Shown: positions 20,804 through 30,094 of the stretch, piece after piece
How positions within the stretch are numbered: the first letter of the stretch is position 1
How the letters are laid out: every line of letters begins with the position of its first letter
Assembly (NCBI RefSeq): GCF_006364615.1
Contig: NZ_CP040986.1
Coordinates: 62,001-126,000, forward strand
Direction of reading: 5' to 3'
From: Candidatus Methylopumilus rimovensis
GTDB lineage: Bacteria > Pseudomonadota > Gammaproteobacteria > Burkholderiales > Methylophilaceae
Length of the DNA stretch: 64,000 nucleotides
Translations under genes and position numbers: made by a program
Notes under the pieces: model-generated
Seen by the model: the letters and a program-made list of their open reading frames with translations, nothing else
The model's database searches: none
What the model was told of the DNA's origin: nothing

Positions 20804-22023
20804 TGTTCTTTTCAATGTTAAGTGAAGCCTGGTATTCGATGGGCGCTAATCGCCTAAGAACTTTTCTCACCATGTTAGGTATGGTCATCGGAGTTGGAGC
20901 AGTCATTCTCATGATGGCGATTGGTGAAGGTGCACAGCAATCTATTAAAAGATCTATTGACTCTATGGGGACAAATTTAATTGTAATTCTATCTGGCTCC
21001 TCAAGTACTTCAGGATCAAGAAGTGGCTCTGGAAATTCATCAGCACTGAGTATAGGAGATGCTAATGCAATTAAAGATTTGGAAGATATCGAAATGATTG
21101 CGCCTATTAGCACCGGTAACGCCCAAGTAATTTTTGCAGGTAATAATTGGAATACCTCCATTATTGGTACCACCCCTTCTTATTTTTCAATTCGAAGTTG
21201 GTATACAGAAGGGGGGGAGATATTTAGTGATGACGATATTAGATCTGCAAGTCGTGTTGCATTAATTGGTAAAACAGTCGCTGAAAATTTATTTGGTGAA
21301 GTTGATCCTGTCGGCCAAACGATTCGCGTACAAAAAAATCCTTTCACCATTGTAGGATTACTTGAAAATAAGGGGCAAAGCTTTGATGGCCGAGATCAGG
21401 ATGATGTGATAATTGTTCCCATCACGACTGCCCAAAGAAAGTTATTAGGCAATCAAATTCCCGGCAGTGTTCGAATGATTATGGCGCAAACAAAATCAGA
21501 GAAATATATGAGTCTAGTTGAAGACACAATTACTGATCTTCTAAGGCAGCGTCATAATATTCGTGAAAATATAGAAAATGATTTTTCAGTAAGAAATTTA
21601 ACTGCTATGGCGAAAACTGCAAGTGAAACAGCCAAGACTATGTCGATCCTTTTAGGAGCTATTGCATCTATATCACTTTTAGTCGGTGGTATAGGTATCA
21701 TGAATATTATGCTCGTATCGGTGACTGAAAGAACTCGTGAGATTGGTATTCGTATGGCAATTGGTGCGCGGGAGCACGATATTCTCCTTCAATTTCTTTT
21801 AGAAGCATGTGTGATTTCTATTGTAGGGTGCGTAATTGGTGTTTTATTAGGGTTAGGGGCCGCATTGCTCGTCAAGAAAATCGTGGGCACTGAAATTGTT
21901 ATTTCAATACAATCGATTGTATTGGCATTTTCAGTTGCAGCGAGTGTAGGCGTATTTTTTGGATATTATCCAGCAAGTAAAGCTGCCAAGCTTCATCCAA
22001 TCGAAGCTTTACGATATCAATAA
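20803..22023 (+). CDS. macB: ABC transporter permease, MacB / FtsX type
   Basis: 406 aa. An N-terminal membrane helix (about 18-42) is followed by a periplasmic MacB_PCD domain with a Ser/Gly-rich stretch near residues 66-82, then three C-terminal helices (about 280-300, 325-355, 370-395). FtsX-family marks are NIMLVSVTERTREIGIRMAIG and a C-terminal PASKAAKLHPIEALRY. It is the membrane half of a split MacB. It ends 4 bases before the DUF3293 gene on the other strand. Confidence 0.9.
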   Translation: MFFSMLSEAWYSMGANRLRTFLTMLGMVIGVGAVILMMAIGEGAQQSIKRSIDSMGTNLIVILSGSSSTSGSRSGSGNSSALSIGDANAIKDLEDIEMIAPISTGNAQVIFAGNNWNTSIIGTTPSYFSIRSWYTEGGEIFSDDDIRSASRVALIGKTVAENLFGEVDPVGQTIRVQKNPFTIVGLLENKGQSFDGRDQDDVIIVPITTAQRKLLGNQIPGSVRMIMAQTKSEKYMSLVEDTITDLLRQRHNIRENIENDFSVRNLTAMAKTASETAKTMSILLGAIASISLLVGGIGIMNIMLVSVTERTREIGIRMAIGAREHDILLQFLLEACVISIVGCVIGVLLGLGAALLVKKIVGTEIVISIQSIVLAFSVAASVGVFFGYYPASKAAKLHPIEALRYQ

Positions 22024-22027
22024 ATAT

Positions 22028-22453
22028 TTATTTGAGAAGAAGTAATTCTGGAATGCTGTTTTCGGGAATCCAGACAATCGCATTTTGGCCAAATTCCCTT
22101 CCTAATCGAATCGCTTCTGTTTGATCAATCTCAAAAACTAAAAAACTCTCTTCGCCTGATCTTTCATTTTCATCGCATTTTCCTTCGCCATGAAGGTAAC
22201 AAAGATGGAGCGTTTTAATTTTTTCCTCGAGCTGTTGATTGCGTTCTTTATTTTCTTGATTTGAGAGTTCAATACTTGCGGGGTTGAAAGCTGTGATGAA
22301 TGCAGCTATCTTCTTGGGAGAAGTTTTATATATATCATGAAGTTCAGGACTGTATTGCCCTATCTTTAAAATAAACCTCGGTGATCCATATACATGATAG
22401 TGAGCTAGCTTGTATGACGCTAGAAGTTCATTATTGATAGAGGTGTCAGTCAT
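22028..22453 (-). CDS. DUF3293 protein, function unknown
   Basis: 141 aa, cytoplasmic, no signal or membrane segment. It resembles the DUF3293 family: an N-terminal SYKLAHYHV, a middle AFITAFNPAS block followed by N-rich residues, a LHGEGKCDENERSGEESFL region, and the well-kept C-terminus LGREFGQNAIVWI. Monocistronic by position. It sits tail-to-tail with macB with a 4-base gap. No role is established for the family. Confidence 0.75.
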   Translation of the reverse strand: MTDTSINNELLASYKLAHYHVYGSPRFILKIGQYSPELHDIYKTSPKKIAAFITAFNPASIELSNQENKERNQQLEEKIKTLHLCYLHGEGKCDENERSGEESFLVFEIDQTEAIRLGREFGQNAIVWIPENSIPELLLLK

Positions 22454-22569
22454 GAGATCAATTCTGTGAAGAGAGGTATATTGTTAATTTTTTTTGAGAG
22501 TTACGATAATCTTTTCGAACATTGATCAAAAAGATGAAGATGCGGTTCACAAACTATAAAAACTATTTA

Positions 22570-22582
22570 ATCACTCGGTGAT
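22570..22582 (-). terminator. Short hairpin after cytochrome b561 gene
   Basis: ATCAC and GTGAT arms around TCG, 18 bases past the cytochrome b561 stop on the - strand, followed by AT-rich sequence without a T-tract. A weak candidate terminator. The rest of the 22454-22600 gap shows nothing else I recognise. Confidence 0.3.
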
Positions 22583-22600
22583 ATAACAAATTTTAAAGGC

Positions 22601-23200
22601 TTACTTAAACATCATACGTTTTAGAGTACCATCTTTATTCAAGAATGTATGTTTGAGGACGGCAAGGATATGAAGTCCCAATAAGACAAGCAGAATAATG
22701 CCAATCACTTCATGAGCATTTTTAAAGAAATCTCTCATAGCATCATCTCCCAAACCTTGAGCCAATGGAATACCAAACCATTTAATGCCATATTTACTAT
22801 AGAGCGCCATCGCTGCACCTGATAGGGGTAACAAAATCATAATAAGATATAAAGCATGATGTGTGGCATGCGCTAATTTTTTCTCCCAAGCTTTCAACGT
22901 TTTAATAAGGGCTGGTGCTGGATGTGTCAGCCTCCAGAAAACTCTAAATGCAATAAGACCTAAGATTGTGATACCAAGTGATTTATGAAGATTAAAGTAA
23001 AAGGTACGAGGAGAAACTTCCTCATTCAATTGCCATGTATAAATACCTAAATCAAACAAGTCATAGCTTGAAGCTTTAGCAGCTTCTTTTGGTAGGTCGC
23101 ACATATACCAACCTAATAAGAACATAAAAATAATGCCGAAACCAATAAGCCAATGAAGAATAATCGCAGTCTTTGTATATTTGGTCGATGCTATTGCCAT
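22601..23200 (-). CDS. Cytochrome b561 (YodB-type)
   Basis: 199 aa integral membrane di-haem cytochrome with four helices (about 13-30, 68-90, 114-136, 160-182). Candidate haem-ligand histidines lie in ILHWLIG (helix 1), FNLHKSLG (before helix 2), HHALYLIMI (helix 3) and GLHILAVLKH (helix 4), the usual b561 spacing. Such proteins exchange electrons between quinol and periplasmic acceptors or act as superoxide:quinone oxidoreductases. No dedicated partner is next to it. Confidence 0.85.
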   Translation of the reverse strand: MAIASTKYTKTAIILHWLIGFGIIFMFLLGWYMCDLPKEAAKASSYDLFDLGIYTWQLNEEVSPRTFYFNLHKSLGITILGLIAFRVFWRLTHPAPALIKTLKAWEKKLAHATHHALYLIMILLPLSGAAMALYSKYGIKWFGIPLAQGLGDDAMRDFFKNAHEVIGIILLVLLGLHILAVLKHTFLNKDGTLKRMMFK

Positions 23201-23283
23201 GTTGAATTCCTTAAATTTAATAAAACTTGACTTATATTCTAGCGCACTCTAAAACATTGAGTATATCTAATAAAATTATTTTA

Positions 23284-23294
23284 ATGGTAACCAT
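23284..23294. repeat. Small palindrome ATGGTAACCAT
   Basis: Odd-centred perfect palindrome in the region between the doxX terminator and the cytochrome b561 start. It could be an operator half-site or chance; nothing else supports it. Confidence 0.2.
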
Positions 23295-23326
23295 GATTGA
23301 TAAAAATATTTGATATAAACCAACAT

Positions 23327-23355
23327 AAAAAAAGCAGCCAGTGGCTGCTTTTTTT
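23327..23355 (-). terminator. Intrinsic terminator of doxX
   Basis: AGCAGC (23333-23338) and GCTGCT (23344-23349) flank a 5-base loop. The stem is extended by A-run/T-run pairing on both sides, giving a T-tract on either strand. It lies 15 bases past the doxX stop and would also shield the cytochrome b561 promoter from read-through. Confidence 0.85.
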
Positions 23356-23370
23356 GAATGTATATAAGAT

Positions 23371-23799
23371 TTATTTACGTTTTTTTGTTTGTGATGCATT
23401 ATCAAGTGCAAATGTTGTCATAGGATTTTGCATTAAAACAATCAAGCCACCTGTAATTGCTAAATATTGAAGCGCTTGTTGAAGTGGGATGAGATTCACA
23501 GGAGAAGGCATAATCGTGAAGGTAAATAAATAAGACAATGCGTTGATGAGTGTATAAATAGTTAACACAAACGCAGTTAATCTTGTTTTAAAGCCTATAA
23601 AAAGAGTTAAACCACCTAAAAGTTGAACAATAACTGAGATCGGTGCAAAAATACCTGGAAGACCGTGACTCATTAATCCGTTTTGGTAAGCGATATAACC
23701 ATCCGGTGTGTTCATAATACCGTTAAGTGAAATGAGAATGGATACAAGAAAAATTTGTGCAAGAAATACACGCGCAATAGCAGGTAAAAATTTATTCAT
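23371..23799 (-). CDS. DoxX-family membrane protein
   Basis: 142 aa, four predicted helices (about 8-28, 48-68, 75-95, 104-124). DoxX family by the N-terminal RVFLAQIFLVSILIS and the QLLGGLTLFIGFKTRLTA block. Family members are small inner-membrane proteins of poorly defined redox or stress function. Shine-Dalgarno AAGGA supports the start. Its own terminator follows, so it is probably a single-gene transcript. Confidence 0.85.
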   Translation of the reverse strand: MNKFLPAIARVFLAQIFLVSILISLNGIMNTPDGYIAYQNGLMSHGLPGIFAPISVIVQLLGGLTLFIGFKTRLTAFVLTIYTLINALSYLFTFTIMPSPVNLIPLQQALQYLAITGGLIVLMQNPMTTFALDNASQTKKRK

Positions 23800-23871
23800 A
23801 TAATCCTTAAAAGTAAATATAAAGAAAGCACATCATGCCTCTAACAGCATTAAGATGCAAGCGTTTCACTT

Positions 23872-24306
23872 ATGGAAAATAAACTGAAAATTGAAATCGT
23901 AAAATGGATAGATGAGTATGAGTTGCTCACCATGATTCGTGAAAAAGTATTTATTGAGGAACAGAAAGTGACCTCTCAATTAGAATGGGATGGCATGGAT
24001 AAAGAAGCGATTCATTTCTTGGCATTTAAAGATAAAAAGGCTGTCGGATGTGCGAGAGCTTTTGTGATTCAAAATCGTATGCAATTAGGACGTATGGCTG
24101 TCTTAAAGAAATATCGCGGAGAAGGCATTGGAAGTGCATTAATAGAAATAGCTATGACATTAGCTAAGCTTAATCAGCTCTCTGGGATTTATATCAGTGC
24201 ACAATGTCATGCGATCAACTTTTATAAAAAATTTGGATTTGAAGTAACGAGCGATATTTATTTGGATGTGGAGATTCCACATCGAGATATGAAGTTAGAT
24301 TTTTAA
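23872..24306 (+). CDS. GNAT-family N-acetyltransferase
   Basis: 144 aa. The acetyl-CoA binding core is visible as LGRMAVLKKYRGEGIGSALI (motif A, R/Q-x-x-G-x-G/A form), after an acidic strand and before the AQCHAINFYKKFGFEV motif B. It resembles the YjcF/ElaA-like group that starts with a short EEQKV segment. The substrate is unknown. It overlaps mutY by 12 bases tail-to-tail. Confidence 0.85.
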   Translation: MENKLKIEIVKWIDEYELLTMIREKVFIEEQKVTSQLEWDGMDKEAIHFLAFKDKKAVGCARAFVIQNRMQLGRMAVLKKYRGEGIGSALIEIAMTLAKLNQLSGIYISAQCHAINFYKKFGFEVTSDIYLDVEIPHRDMKLDF

Positions 24307-25317
24307 AAGTATTTTCTTAATGATGGCAGGAATCGCTGCTCCTTCAATATGATTGAGTGATAGCCAAGTATGTGGAATTTTTGAGCGCTGCGATTTGGCT
24401 TCAAGGATGCTATAAGTAATATCAAGTTTGAAATGCGTAAACGTCGTTGAAGCTTTTAAATTTTCTTCTAGCACATTCGTTTCTAATTCAAAGTATTTTT
24501 TAACCCATGCTTTAGATGTGGTCGATGTATTTTCGAACTGAGGTAGCGACCAAAGTCCTCCCCATATACCACCTTGAGGACGTTTAACAAGTAAAACTTC
24601 ATCGTGATGTTTGATGATCACCATATGAGTGGATTGTGTAGGTATCTTTTTTTGAGGGCGAGGTGCAGGTATGAGATGAACTTTATTCTTTTGAAATGCG
24701 AGGCATGTTTTCTTTAGAGGACATAGAGTGCATTTAGGGTTTTTGTTGCATAAGGTCGCCCCTAAATCCATAAGCGCTTGTGTATAAGTATCGATGTTTT
24801 TATTTGGAAGAACTGACTCTGCGTAATCCCATAATTTTTTTTCTGTTTTAGGTAAGCCACTCCACTCCGCAATTAAAAAATAACGACTTAAGACACGCTT
24901 TACATTGCCATCAAGAATCGCCTTTTTTTGATTAAATGAGAATGCAGCAATAGCCCCTGCAGTTGAACGTCCAATACCAGGTATCTTCAACATCATGTCA
25001 AATTCAGATGGAAAATTACCGCCCATCTCTTCCATAATCATTTGTGCACCTTCATGTAAAAATCGTGCTCGTCGATAATAACCTAAACCACTCCATAGCT
25101 TCATGACTTCTTCTTCATCAGCATGTGCTAATGCTTTAATCGTCGGAAATTTTTTCATGAAGCGATTGTAATAATCAATGACGGTTGCGACTTGTGTTTG
25201 TTGCAACATGATTTCAGAAACCCAAACTGAGTAAGGATCTTTAGATTGTTGCCAGGGTAAATGATGCCGACCTGACTTGGCATGCCAAGTAATTAAAAGG
25301 TCAGCCAATGATTTCAT
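24295..25317 (-). CDS. mutY: A/G-specific adenine DNA glycosylase
   Basis: 340 aa. Removes adenine mispaired with 8-oxoguanine. Catalytic Glu35 lies in WVSEIMLQQTQV, the helix-hairpin-helix is KIPGIGRSTAGAIA (111-124), and catalytic Asp136 lies in ILDGNVKRV. The 4Fe-4S ligands follow the C-x6-C-x2-C-x5-C rule in CNKNPKCTLCPLKKTC. A C-terminal NUDIX-like domain (about 225-335) recognises 8-oxoG. Start ATGA overlaps the exoD stop by 4 bases. Last gene of the thiC-uppP-exoD-mutY run. Confidence 0.96.
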   Translation of the reverse strand: MKSLADLLITWHAKSGRHHLPWQQSKDPYSVWVSEIMLQQTQVATVIDYYNRFMKKFPTIKALAHADEEEVMKLWSGLGYYRRARFLHEGAQMIMEEMGGNFPSEFDMMLKIPGIGRSTAGAIAAFSFNQKKAILDGNVKRVLSRYFLIAEWSGLPKTEKKLWDYAESVLPNKNIDTYTQALMDLGATLCNKNPKCTLCPLKKTCLAFQKNKVHLIPAPRPQKKIPTQSTHMVIIKHHDEVLLVKRPQGGIWGGLWSLPQFENTSTTSKAWVKKYFELETNVLEENLKASTTFTHFKLDITYSILEAKSQRSKIPHTWLSLNHIEGAAIPAIIKKILLKI

Positions 25318-25961
25318 GAAACGAGTTGATGTAGCCAGTGGCTAAAATTATGGATACCTTCTAGCCCTAGAAGATAGAGACCTATAAAAAATGCAGCAAA
25401 ATAAAGAATGGTAAAAAGAATCCAGAAGAATGCGATCAAAATAAAGAATCCATCTTTATGGAGTTGGCCTAATGCACAAAATACAATAGCAAGGCCCGGG
25501 AAGAAATTATTTAAAGGGAGTATGCCAAAGGGCACTGCCATGAGTACACCTGAGAGAATGAGAATGAATGCTTCTATTTGAATGCCTAATGAATCGCGAA
25601 TTAATAAAGCTAAGCGAGGCCTCGTAAACTTTTCAGTCCAGTGAATAATTTTAATGGCCGCATTTGTGATACGTCGCCAATTGTCAGCACTTAGAACAAT
25701 CTCGTTTATTTTTTGAGGTAAATGAGGAGTGCTATATCCTTTTAAAATTTGCCAGCCAAAGGCAGCAAAAGCCACTCCCCCTAATACACTGATAGGCCCG
25801 ACTGGAAACGGCTGCATAAAAGGTAGCGCTAATAAAAAACTGATCAATGAAAATCCAAAATGATTGAGTGCTGACAAACCTTCTTCAATGTTGACAGATT
25901 GACGTTCTGCCTTTTTAGCTATGCCGTGGAGTTTTTGAATGAGCGCTTGATGGTTAGACAT
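25314..25961 (-). CDS. exoD: ExoD-family membrane protein
   Basis: 215 aa from the ATG at 25961; a GTG at 25967 would overlap the uppP stop by 4 bases and is the alternative. ExoD-like pattern: a soluble N-terminal helix region, then membrane helices (about 35-55, 60-75, 125-145, 150-165, 170-200), with ALPFMQPFPVGP and FGILPLNNFFPGLAIVF blocks. ExoD was linked to exopolysaccharide production and alkaline tolerance in rhizobia; the biochemical role is unknown. It sits between uppP and mutY in one operon. Confidence 0.8.
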   Translation of the reverse strand: MSNHQALIQKLHGIAKKAERQSVNIEEGLSALNHFGFSLISFLLALPFMQPFPVGPISVLGGVAFAAFGWQILKGYSTPHLPQKINEIVLSADNWRRITNAAIKIIHWTEKFTRPRLALLIRDSLGIQIEAFILILSGVLMAVPFGILPLNNFFPGLAIVFCALGQLHKDGFFILIAFFWILFTILYFAAFFIGLYLLGLEGIHNFSHWLHQLVS

Positions 25962-25963
25962 AA

Positions 25964-26764
25964 TCACCCACTAAAATAAATAAAAACGAGGATACCTAAA
26001 ATGATGCGATACCAGGCAAAAGAAATAAAGGTATGTGTGGCTACAAAACGAATAAAAAGTTTAATGACAGCATAAGCACTTAAAAATGCAGTGACAAAAC
26101 CAATCGCAAAAATAGGTAAATCTTGTATCGTTAAATCTTGGAAATTTTTGAGTAAATCAAAAAGGGATGCTGCTGCTATAACAGGAATGGCTAAATAAAA
26201 AGAAAATTCAGTAGCTGTCTTGCGATTAAGTCCTGTAAGCATACCACCCATGATGGTTGCTGCCGCTCTCGATACCCCGGGAATTAAAGATAAGCATTGT
26301 GCACAGCCAATTTTAAAAGCTTGCATCATACTGATATCGTTAGTCGCTTTTGAAATGATTCTTAAGGGACGTTTTTCAATCGCTATCATAACAACACCAC
26401 CTAAGATGAGGGCGAGCGATACATAAATTGGTGAAAATAAATAAGCTTTAATGGCTTTATGAAATAAAAGACCTAGAATCGCTGCCGGCAAAAATGCAAT
26501 GAAGAGACGTAAGACAAAGTTTTGTGAAGCTTGATCATGAAGCGCATGGCTTGAAACTTTGAAAAGTGTTTTACGATATTCGACGACAATTGCCAGTATC
26601 GACCCTAATTGAATAAAGATTTCAAAAACATTTGCAGACGTTTGGTTAAATTTTAAAAACTCAGCTGCAATAATTAAATGGCCTGTAGAACTCACAGGTA
26701 AAAATTCGGTGGCTCCCTCGACAAGGCCTAAAATGAAACTCGAAAAATAAAGTGAGAGATCCAT
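25964..26764 (-). CDS. uppP: Undecaprenyl-diphosphatase
   Basis: 266 aa BacA/UppP integral membrane phosphatase that recycles the lipid carrier for cell-wall synthesis. Both signature regions are seen: LVEGATEFLPVSSTGHLI (about residues 15-32) and PGVSRAAATIMGGMLTGL (about 160-177). About eight membrane helices. The ATG is at 26764, directly after the thiC stop (26765), so it depends on the thiC transcript. Confidence 0.96.
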   Translation of the reverse strand: MDLSLYFSSFILGLVEGATEFLPVSSTGHLIIAAEFLKFNQTSANVFEIFIQLGSILAIVVEYRKTLFKVSSHALHDQASQNFVLRLFIAFLPAAILGLLFHKAIKAYLFSPIYVSLALILGGVVMIAIEKRPLRIISKATNDISMMQAFKIGCAQCLSLIPGVSRAAATIMGGMLTGLNRKTATEFSFYLAIPVIAAASLFDLLKNFQDLTIQDLPIFAIGFVTAFLSAYAVIKLFIRFVATHTFISFAWYRIILGILVFIYFSG

Positions 26765-28663
<1,899 letters not shown>

Positions 28664-28665
28664 TT

Positions 28666-28699
28666 ACTCCTTAATTTTTTTTGTCATACCGTAAGGAGT
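28666..28699 (-). promoter_or_regulatory. Shine-Dalgarno sequestering hairpin of thiC
   Basis: On the - strand ACTCCTTA (28699-28692) is perfectly complementary over 8 bases to TAAGGAGT (28673-28666), which contains the thiC Shine-Dalgarno. The same segment, as TCCTTACGG (28697-28689), can instead pair over 9 bases (one G-U) with CCGTAGGGA (28725-28717) at the 3' side of the TPP aptamer. This gives a ligand-off state with a free Shine-Dalgarno and a ligand-on state with it masked. The pairing is seen; the mechanism is inferred. Confidence 0.7.
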
Positions 28700-28707
28700 C
28701 TTTTATA

Positions 28708-28791
28708 GGACTGCATTCCCTACGGCGGTATTACCCGCGTCAGGTTCAAAGGGTTTTTCTCACCACCTTAAAGATGGACCCCTAGCACTCC
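28708..28791 (-). ncRNA. TPP riboswitch (THI element) of thiC
   Basis: The - strand holds the conserved aptamer blocks in order: GTGAGAAAAACCC (the CTGAGA-type element), then TTTGAACCTGA, then GGGTAATACC-GCCGTAGGGA. The outer helix is formed by GGAGTGC (28791-28785) and GCAGTCC (28714-28708), with one mismatch. Thiamine pyrophosphate binding is expected to repress thiC. There is no intrinsic terminator between aptamer and gene, so control is probably translational. Confidence 0.95.
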
Positions 28792-28794
28792 ATA

Positions 28795-28823
28795 AAATTA
28801 CGCGAAACCCCCATGAAATGCAA
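28795..28823 (-). promoter_or_regulatory. Sigma-70 promoter of thiC
   Basis: TTGCAT (28823-28818) and TAATTT (28800-28795) are spaced by exactly 17 bases on the - strand. A start 6-7 bases downstream would fall at about 28788, at the first helix of the TPP aptamer, as expected for a riboswitch leader. The -10 is weak in its second half. Confidence 0.5.
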
Positions 28824-28871
28824 GTTAGATTTATATTTAATGAGAATCAAAACTGTGAACTTTTCTTTGGT

Positions 28872-28877
28872 TATAAT
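28872..28877 (+). promoter_or_regulatory. -10 box of pcm, leaderless spacing
   Basis: Consensus TATAAT exactly 6 bases before the pcm ATG at 28884, with no Shine-Dalgarno in between. Transcription would begin at or beside the start codon. The -35 is poor. Confidence 0.55.
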
Positions 28878-28883
28878 GTGCAC

Positions 28884-29543
28884 ATGACAATGAATACCAT
28901 CGAACAACATCGTTTTAATATGATTGAGCAGCAAATTCGGACTTGGGAAGTCTTAGACCCCGAAGTGCTTAATCTACTTCATCAGGTACCACGCGAAAAA
29001 TTTGTACCGACTGCATACCAAGGTGTCGCTTTTGCAGATACTGAAATTCCTCTGCATGATGGCGTGCTTATGTTGGCACCAAAATTAGAAGCAAGACTCA
29101 TTCAGTCTTTATCGCTTCAAAAAAAAGACCATGTATTAGTTGTGGGTTCTGGTAGTGGTTATCTCACAGCACTTGCAGCAAGTTTAACTAAAACCGTGGT
29201 ATCGATTGATATCAATCCTTATTTTACAAAACTCGCTAAACAAAATTGTCAAAAATTAAAAATTAACAATATTACATTTGTGACAGGGGACGGCTCATTA
29301 GGTTGGGCAAAAGATCAACCTTATGACGCCATTCTTTTTGCAGGCTCTTTACCTCAATTGCCAGAAACTATTCGACATCAATTAAATATAAATGGAAGAT
29401 TGTTAGCTATTTTAGGTGAAGCTCCTTCGATGCATGCAACATTAATTACAAAAACAAGCAACAAAGATTTTGAAGAAGAAATTTTATTTGAAACGGTAGT
29501 GCCTCCCTTGCTCGTGAAACATGAAAATACATTTGTGTTTTAG
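28884..29543 (+). CDS. pcm: Protein-L-isoaspartate O-methyltransferase
   Basis: 219 aa from the ATG at 28884. The frame is open from 28818, but PCMT proteins begin close to the EQHRFNMIEQQIR helix, and a TATAAT lies just ahead, so the later ATG is preferred (28890 is also possible). SAM-dependent enzyme that repairs isoaspartyl damage. Motifs: VVGSGSGYLTALAA (SAM loop), VVSIDINP, GDGSLGW, and YDAILFAGSLPQLP. Shares a divergent control region with thiC. Confidence 0.88.
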   Translation: MTMNTIEQHRFNMIEQQIRTWEVLDPEVLNLLHQVPREKFVPTAYQGVAFADTEIPLHDGVLMLAPKLEARLIQSLSLQKKDHVLVVGSGSGYLTALAASLTKTVVSIDINPYFTKLAKQNCQKLKINNITFVTGDGSLGWAKDQPYDAILFAGSLPQLPETIRHQLNINGRLLAILGEAPSMHATLITKTSNKDFEEEILFETVVPPLLVKHENTFVF

Positions 29544-29548
29544 TGATT

Positions 29549-30094
29549 ATGATCAATGATCAACTCTTAAGTCAGATCGTCTTCATTGATATCCAAGACA
29601 AGCTTGTAGATGTCATGCCTAAAAGTGAAATTAAAAAAGTCATCGATGCATCAAGCATTCTTATTCAAGCTGCAAAAATTTTAGATGTGCCTTGTCTTTA
29701 TACTGAGCAATATCCTAAAGGCCTAGGCCCCACAGTGAAGAAATTAAAATCGTTGCTACCTAACTCACCGATTGAAAAAAAAGCATTCTCATGCCTTGAT
29801 GCACCTCACTTTAAAAGTCATTTAGTTAAATCAAGACCCCAAATTATTTTATGTGGTTTAGAAACACACATTTGTATTTTACAAACTGCTTTGGCTTTGA
29901 AATCTTCAGGTAAAGAAGTTTTTGTGGTGGAAGATGCGACACTTTCAAGATCGAATTTAAATCATCAAAATGCGATTCATCGATTAAGATCGGAAGGTGT
30001 GGTGATTACAAATACAGAATCAGTCGTTTTTGAGTGGTTGCGAGTCGCTGATGGCGATCACTTTAAAGCGATAGTCAAACTTATCAAATCCTAG
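29549..30094 (+). CDS. Isochorismatase-family hydrolase
   Basis: 181 aa from the ATG at 29549; a GTG at 29543 overlapping the pcm stop is an alternative start. Cysteine-hydrolase fold: catalytic Asp in FIDIQDKL, and the nucleophile Cys in GLETHICILQTALAL (the G-x-E-T-H-x-C signature), then VVEDATLSR. Members hydrolyse varied amide or ether bonds; the substrate here is unknown. It overlaps waaA by 11 bases tail-to-tail. Confidence 0.85.
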   Translation: MINDQLLSQIVFIDIQDKLVDVMPKSEIKKVIDASSILIQAAKILDVPCLYTEQYPKGLGPTVKKLKSLLPNSPIEKKAFSCLDAPHFKSHLVKSRPQIILCGLETHICILQTALALKSSGKEVFVVEDATLSRSNLNHQNAIHRLRSEGVVITNTESVVFEWLRVADGDHFKAIVKLIKS

